Shown here one piece after another: positions 59,470-64,000 of a stretch of DNA of 64,000 bases (position 1 is its first letter; each line of letters opens with the position of its first letter). This stretch comes from Typhlomys cinereus (Eukaryota; Chordata; Mammalia; Rodentia; Platacanthomyidae). A model generated the notes under the pieces. The model was given only the letters and a program-made list of their open reading frames with translations, was not told the DNA's origin and searched no databases. The stretch is taken from contig JALPQD010000395.1 of the NCBI GenBank assembly GCA_023101885.1, forward strand, positions 1,560,001 through 1,624,000, written 5' to 3'. The translations under genes were made by a program, and so were the position numbers.

Positions 59470-62400
59470 CTGTGGGAGGGAGACATCCTGACGAGACTGG
59501 GATGGGGTGTGGGGGGGCTGGGGAGAGGATAGGGAAGGGAAGGGGGAGGAGAGGGAAGGAGAGGGAGGGAGGGCTGCCCTCTCTCCCCCCTCAGCACTGG
59601 GAGCTCCCGTTCCGGGCTCAGTACCGACCCTGCTCTGTGCTCCATGGTCAACCCAAGCTTAGGGGGCCCCCTCTAGAGAGTTCTTGGGATGAGGCAAAGT
59701 AAGCAGGCTTTGGGAGGATGGTAGCCAGGGGGGGCACCCTGTACCCCGACAGGGGCCTCAGGACTCTGAAGGGCAAGACACCAGCTCAGCTGAGACACCT
59801 CAGAAGCCTACCTGTAGAAACATGTGTGGCTGGGGGGGTGGAGAGTGGGGAGGGGCACGGTGTAGTTAGATCCATGCAAGGGCAGTTAGGAACCCCACTG
59901 TCTCCCAGATTCTCCCATCCACCTTGCCTTATTCTGGATCCAGGACGCCAGAGAGATCTCAGACTTGCTTCTGACATACTTAAAACCGAGGCCAGAGACA
60001 GTGGCTCCCCTGTTTCAAGTCACCCCAAAGAGCAGTCTCTACATCTTTGCCCCCTGCCCTACCTCTCCCCCCTATGCAACAAGCTACATGGAATAAGCAT
60101 GAAAACTACCACACGATCCAAAACTGTCCACGAAGAGCTGTGATTTCTGTAACTCTGGTGCAGGCAGCTCAGATCCCTGACTCCTGGAACCCCACACCTG
60201 TGGGCACCTCCTCAAGACTCTGCCTTGCCTTTGTATCAGGAGGGGCAGGAAGAGCTATCTCTCCAGCCAGAAACTGGAGGTCCTGGTCCTTCTGCCGCCC
60301 CAGACTGCCCCACCCAGTCCTGGCACCCTTCCCCCTGCTCCCTGTCCCCAAGCCATCCGCCCGGGAGGTCTGGGCTTTCGTTAATAGGATGAACCCAGTG
60401 TCAAAAGGAAAAAAAAAAAAAAAGCCTCTTCTGTTCTCTCCATCTTTCCAGTAATCCTCCCCCCTCCCCCCGCCACTCAAATCATGACTTCAAATTTCCC
60501 TCCTGGCCTTGGGATTAGGGATGTCCCAGGCAGACGCGGATACAGCTTGGAAAATTACTGCAAGACAGAAGACCATCTGCGGAGCAAGCCTCGGCCCTGC
60601 CCCGTCCTCGCCGCAGCCGTGGCCGTCCACATTCAACACCAGCAACACCTCGCGTGGCTTCTCCATGTCACAGCCCAGTTGCCACCTCCTCCAAGCGGAC
60701 CTCGGGTCCTGATCCACTCTGTCCAGATGCGCTTCCGTCCTCATCCCTCTCTGTGGTCCCCCACTTCCTTCCAGCTCAGCTCGCTTCTAGGAAGACTGGC
60801 CACTCCCTTCAGTGACAGCCCCGGGAAGGACTGATAGAACAAGGACTTTGCAAACGTTCCCATTAGCTCGACGGGCAGTGTCACAATCCTCAGACAGATG
60901 TGGAAACTGAGGCCCAGAAAGACCAAGGAGCTCAGTAACCGACCTGGAGTCCAGACTGACCGATACTGAGGCTCAGGCTCTTGCTTCCCCCGACTGTGAC
61001 CACCCGGAATCCACAGTGACTGTCTGAGCCATAGCCACCTCATCTGGCTGCCAGTTGGAGTCAATCGCAATGCATTGAACCCCAGATTCTGCTGTCCCAT
61101 CTCGAACCCTGATCATTAGTTGGTGGTTCGGGGTACCCATCCTCCCCTTAATCACCCCCAAACATATCCACCTAAAACCTCATGGCGTGGTTCCCGTGGT
61201 TGCCCCCTCCCGGGTGGGACAGTGGCTAAGTCCTGCATTGTGGTCCAGGGCTGTGTCACGTGCCCAGCTAGTGCCCGTCCCAGGGGCTGATCTGCCTGCT
61301 CAGCCACCTTGCCAACCATGACCCTGCAAGAGCCCAGGCAGGACCTGGCACTGACTTTACTCGCGTCTCACTCCTTATTCCCCCGGGAATGGCCCCGTCT
61401 GCCTCGCCTTGAGCCGGGCACCTCTGATGATGCTTTAGTCCCCAGAGACGGGGCGTGGGCCCCAGGACCACAAGGATGGGGGAGGGCGCTTGTTAGCAGA
61501 CAGCTGCAGCCATGCAGGGAGTGTAGGATACCCAGGCTGGAGAATGACCCCACCCTCCGTAGAGTGCTGGGAGAAGACCATCATGGAACAACAGGTTCGG
61601 GTCACCTCAAGGGGTACCCTGATGCTCCTGTTGGGGCCCCTGGGCAACCTCTGTCACCCCAGACTCTGACAACGTGCAGGACAACTCCCCCATACACACA
61701 GATATACATCTTTCTCTACCTCAGACCTTGCTGAGCCCCAACATCTGCACCCACTGACTCTTGGGCACGCCTTGTGTCTCCACAGCCCACTTCCCACCAC
61801 CTGGAGGTGCAGCCCAGACCCAGCCCTCCCCACCACCCATCCTCCTAGAGGTGACGTCATCCAGTTCCTTGTCACTCAGCTCAGCCAGGCACACAGCCCC
61901 CAGGCGCTCCTGCCCACCCATCACACTCACTGCAAGAGCGACAGAGACACCCCCAAGTTCAGCTCCCACTGAACCTCATCTGCTGCGGTGACTGAACTAG
62001 ACGACCCCCTGCCCCCCCCAACCTGGATGCGGGCACCCTGCTCCAGTGTGATGGTTTGGATGTGGAGCCTTTGGGAAGATTAGATCCCAGAGAGGCTGTG
62101 AGGGTGCAGCTCCACAGTGGAAATGGGGTGCCTCGGACCCCAGAGAGCCTGTTCCCACTTTATGCCAAGGAAAGGCCACAGAGGGTGCATCCTGCATGAA
62201 GCCTCCTCCTCCTGGGGTAAGTGTGCTCCCAGTGGGCACAGCGGCAGCTGAGCAGGACACACGCGAGGGGTGTGCAGGCTGGAGGGCCAGGAGGTCGGCC
62301 GCAGCACATATTGCATTGGAGGTCAGCCTGGCCTACGAGAGACCCCGTCTCTAGGAAAGCGGAGATGTGTCAGCCGTGTGGATGCCCTAGCTCATTGGGG

Positions 62401-63425
62401 ATGAGGTGCCCTAGCTCATTTGGGGATGAGGTGCCCGCCACAGAGTTGGGGCACCACTCATGTGTGGAGTCACCCCATTTTAGGAGTCCTTACCAGGAGG
62501 TGGGGTTGGAGAGGTGCTGAAGTGCAATGCACTGTTATATCCGTGTGATTGTGTAAGGATGCTCAGAGCGCGGGTCTGTAACGATCCACCGTAAGAAAGG
62601 GAAGTGGGGTCCGAGGAGGAGCGACTTACTCAGACGACGGAGTGAGCCAGGACTCTTGGCACGCGCCAGGCCAGCCTTCTGGGGACGCTCGCTGGCAGAG
62701 CTTTGCCTGGCGTGCACCAAGTTCCGGGTTCCATCCCCAGCTTCAGAAAGAAAGCAGAGCAGGAAGTTTGGCTGCCACTACACTGCAAGCCTTGGCCACC
62801 AAGATGGGGCTGCCTAGGTCCTCGGTGCCACAGGGAGCCCGTTCCTGACCCGACATCAGGAAAGGGGCCGACGCCCACCTGATGCCCGCCCGATGCCCAC
62901 CCGTTCCTCTCCTTTGCCAGCCTGGCCAGAGCCCCGCTACTGCTCAGATGGGCAGGAAACACAATTTCCCACCACCACTGTCAGACTAGCCTCCCCCCAG
63001 ACCCACAGCTGCCCGGCTGTTCCCCGACGATGCCCTGACCCACCCTGGGTCTCTGTTGTCCCCTCCCACTCAGTTACAGAGATGACTCTGGGGTCCACAG
63101 CCCATTGCCAAAGAAATACGGACAGACAGGCACACTACCCTGGACCCCGAAGAAATAAGACTCTGCCAAAAAGCAATCAGAGCCAAGGCTTCCGCCCACA
63201 GCCACGCCTCATGTAGCCTTCTAGAATCTTCCAGCTAAGACAGCAACTCACTGTACTTCATACCGTGGACCTTCCTTGACTCACACCCAAACGTCTCAAA
63301 GACATTTTGCTAGTAATGAGCACAAAGCTCAGGGAGAAGGACGTCTATGAGAACTAGATGCACGTATCAACTTGACCATCGAAGGTTCAGCTCTGGGCAT
63401 GTTTGTAAAGAATTAGTATTTGGGA
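59470..63425 (-). other. Intron upstream of D1, mostly unrecognised
   Basis: Contains a poly-A run (60409-60424), a MIR-like phrase at about 60895-60925 ('tgtggaaactgaggcccaga'), a B1-like scrap at about 62315-62360 and an inverted ID-like piece at about 62640-62750. I find no Ig-like, VWA-like or other coding exon. Confidence 0.6.
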
Positions 63426-63493
63426 GACGCTGCAGGACCCGCGGCCGGAGCATCCCAGAGCGGTGAACTTCTTCCAAGTCTGTGATTTAAAAA

Positions 63494-64000
<507 letters not shown>

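Noticed and set aside
59470..63493. Hidden hemicentin exons before D1
   Set aside because: Minus-strand frames there have no paired cysteines, W-x-K-D-G or D-x-G-x-Y-x-C pattern.

Overview
This is mammalian nuclear DNA, almost certainly from a rodent. It has short GC-rich exons with GT/AG splice sites, ID/B4- and B1-like SINEs, old L1 and MIR fragments, and many CA, GGAA and CCAT microsatellites. The commonest SINE (11 copies) has a tRNA-like head and a CA-rich tail and is not the familiar mouse or rat consensus. A mouse-related but non-murid rodent is therefore my inference, not something I can prove here.

One gene fills the window on the minus strand: the Ig-repeat region of a hemicentin, best called hemicentin-2 (Hmcn2), a large secreted extracellular-matrix protein. 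I placed 54 coding exons between 59469 (N-terminal side) and 54 (C-terminal side). They encode 29 complete Ig domains and the first half of a 30th, 8,313 coding bases or about 2,770 residues. Domains are labelled D1 to D30 in transcript order, so D1 has the highest coordinates. Neither end of the gene is present: no VWA domain, signal peptide, EGF repeat or C-terminal module is seen. All exon phases fit together, and 28 of the 29 complete domains are a multiple of three bases. The exception is D25, which carries an apparent one-base frameshift.

Layout from high to low coordinates: 63494-64000 is a frameshifted CBX3 (HP1-gamma) retropseudogene on the plus strand; 59470-63493 is intron without exons; 59469-52522 holds D1 to D3 and the first half of D4; 45262-52521 is a 7.3 kb intron with a TCC-rich minisatellite and a perfect 78-base duplication; 45261-33512 holds the rest of D4 through D11 and a strong CTCF-like motif at 41972; 31811-33511 is an intron mostly made of a (CCAT)n array with an internal duplication of about 560 bases; 31810-54 holds D12 to D30, with a SINE-rich stretch from about 9.7 to 31 kb.

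I see no second protein-coding gene, tRNA, CRISPR array or other new system. The points most worth checking are the D25 frameshift with its possible splice-site rescue, a tandem duplication of the D19 splice donor, the acidic insertion in D22, the CTCF-like site and the unusual SINE family.
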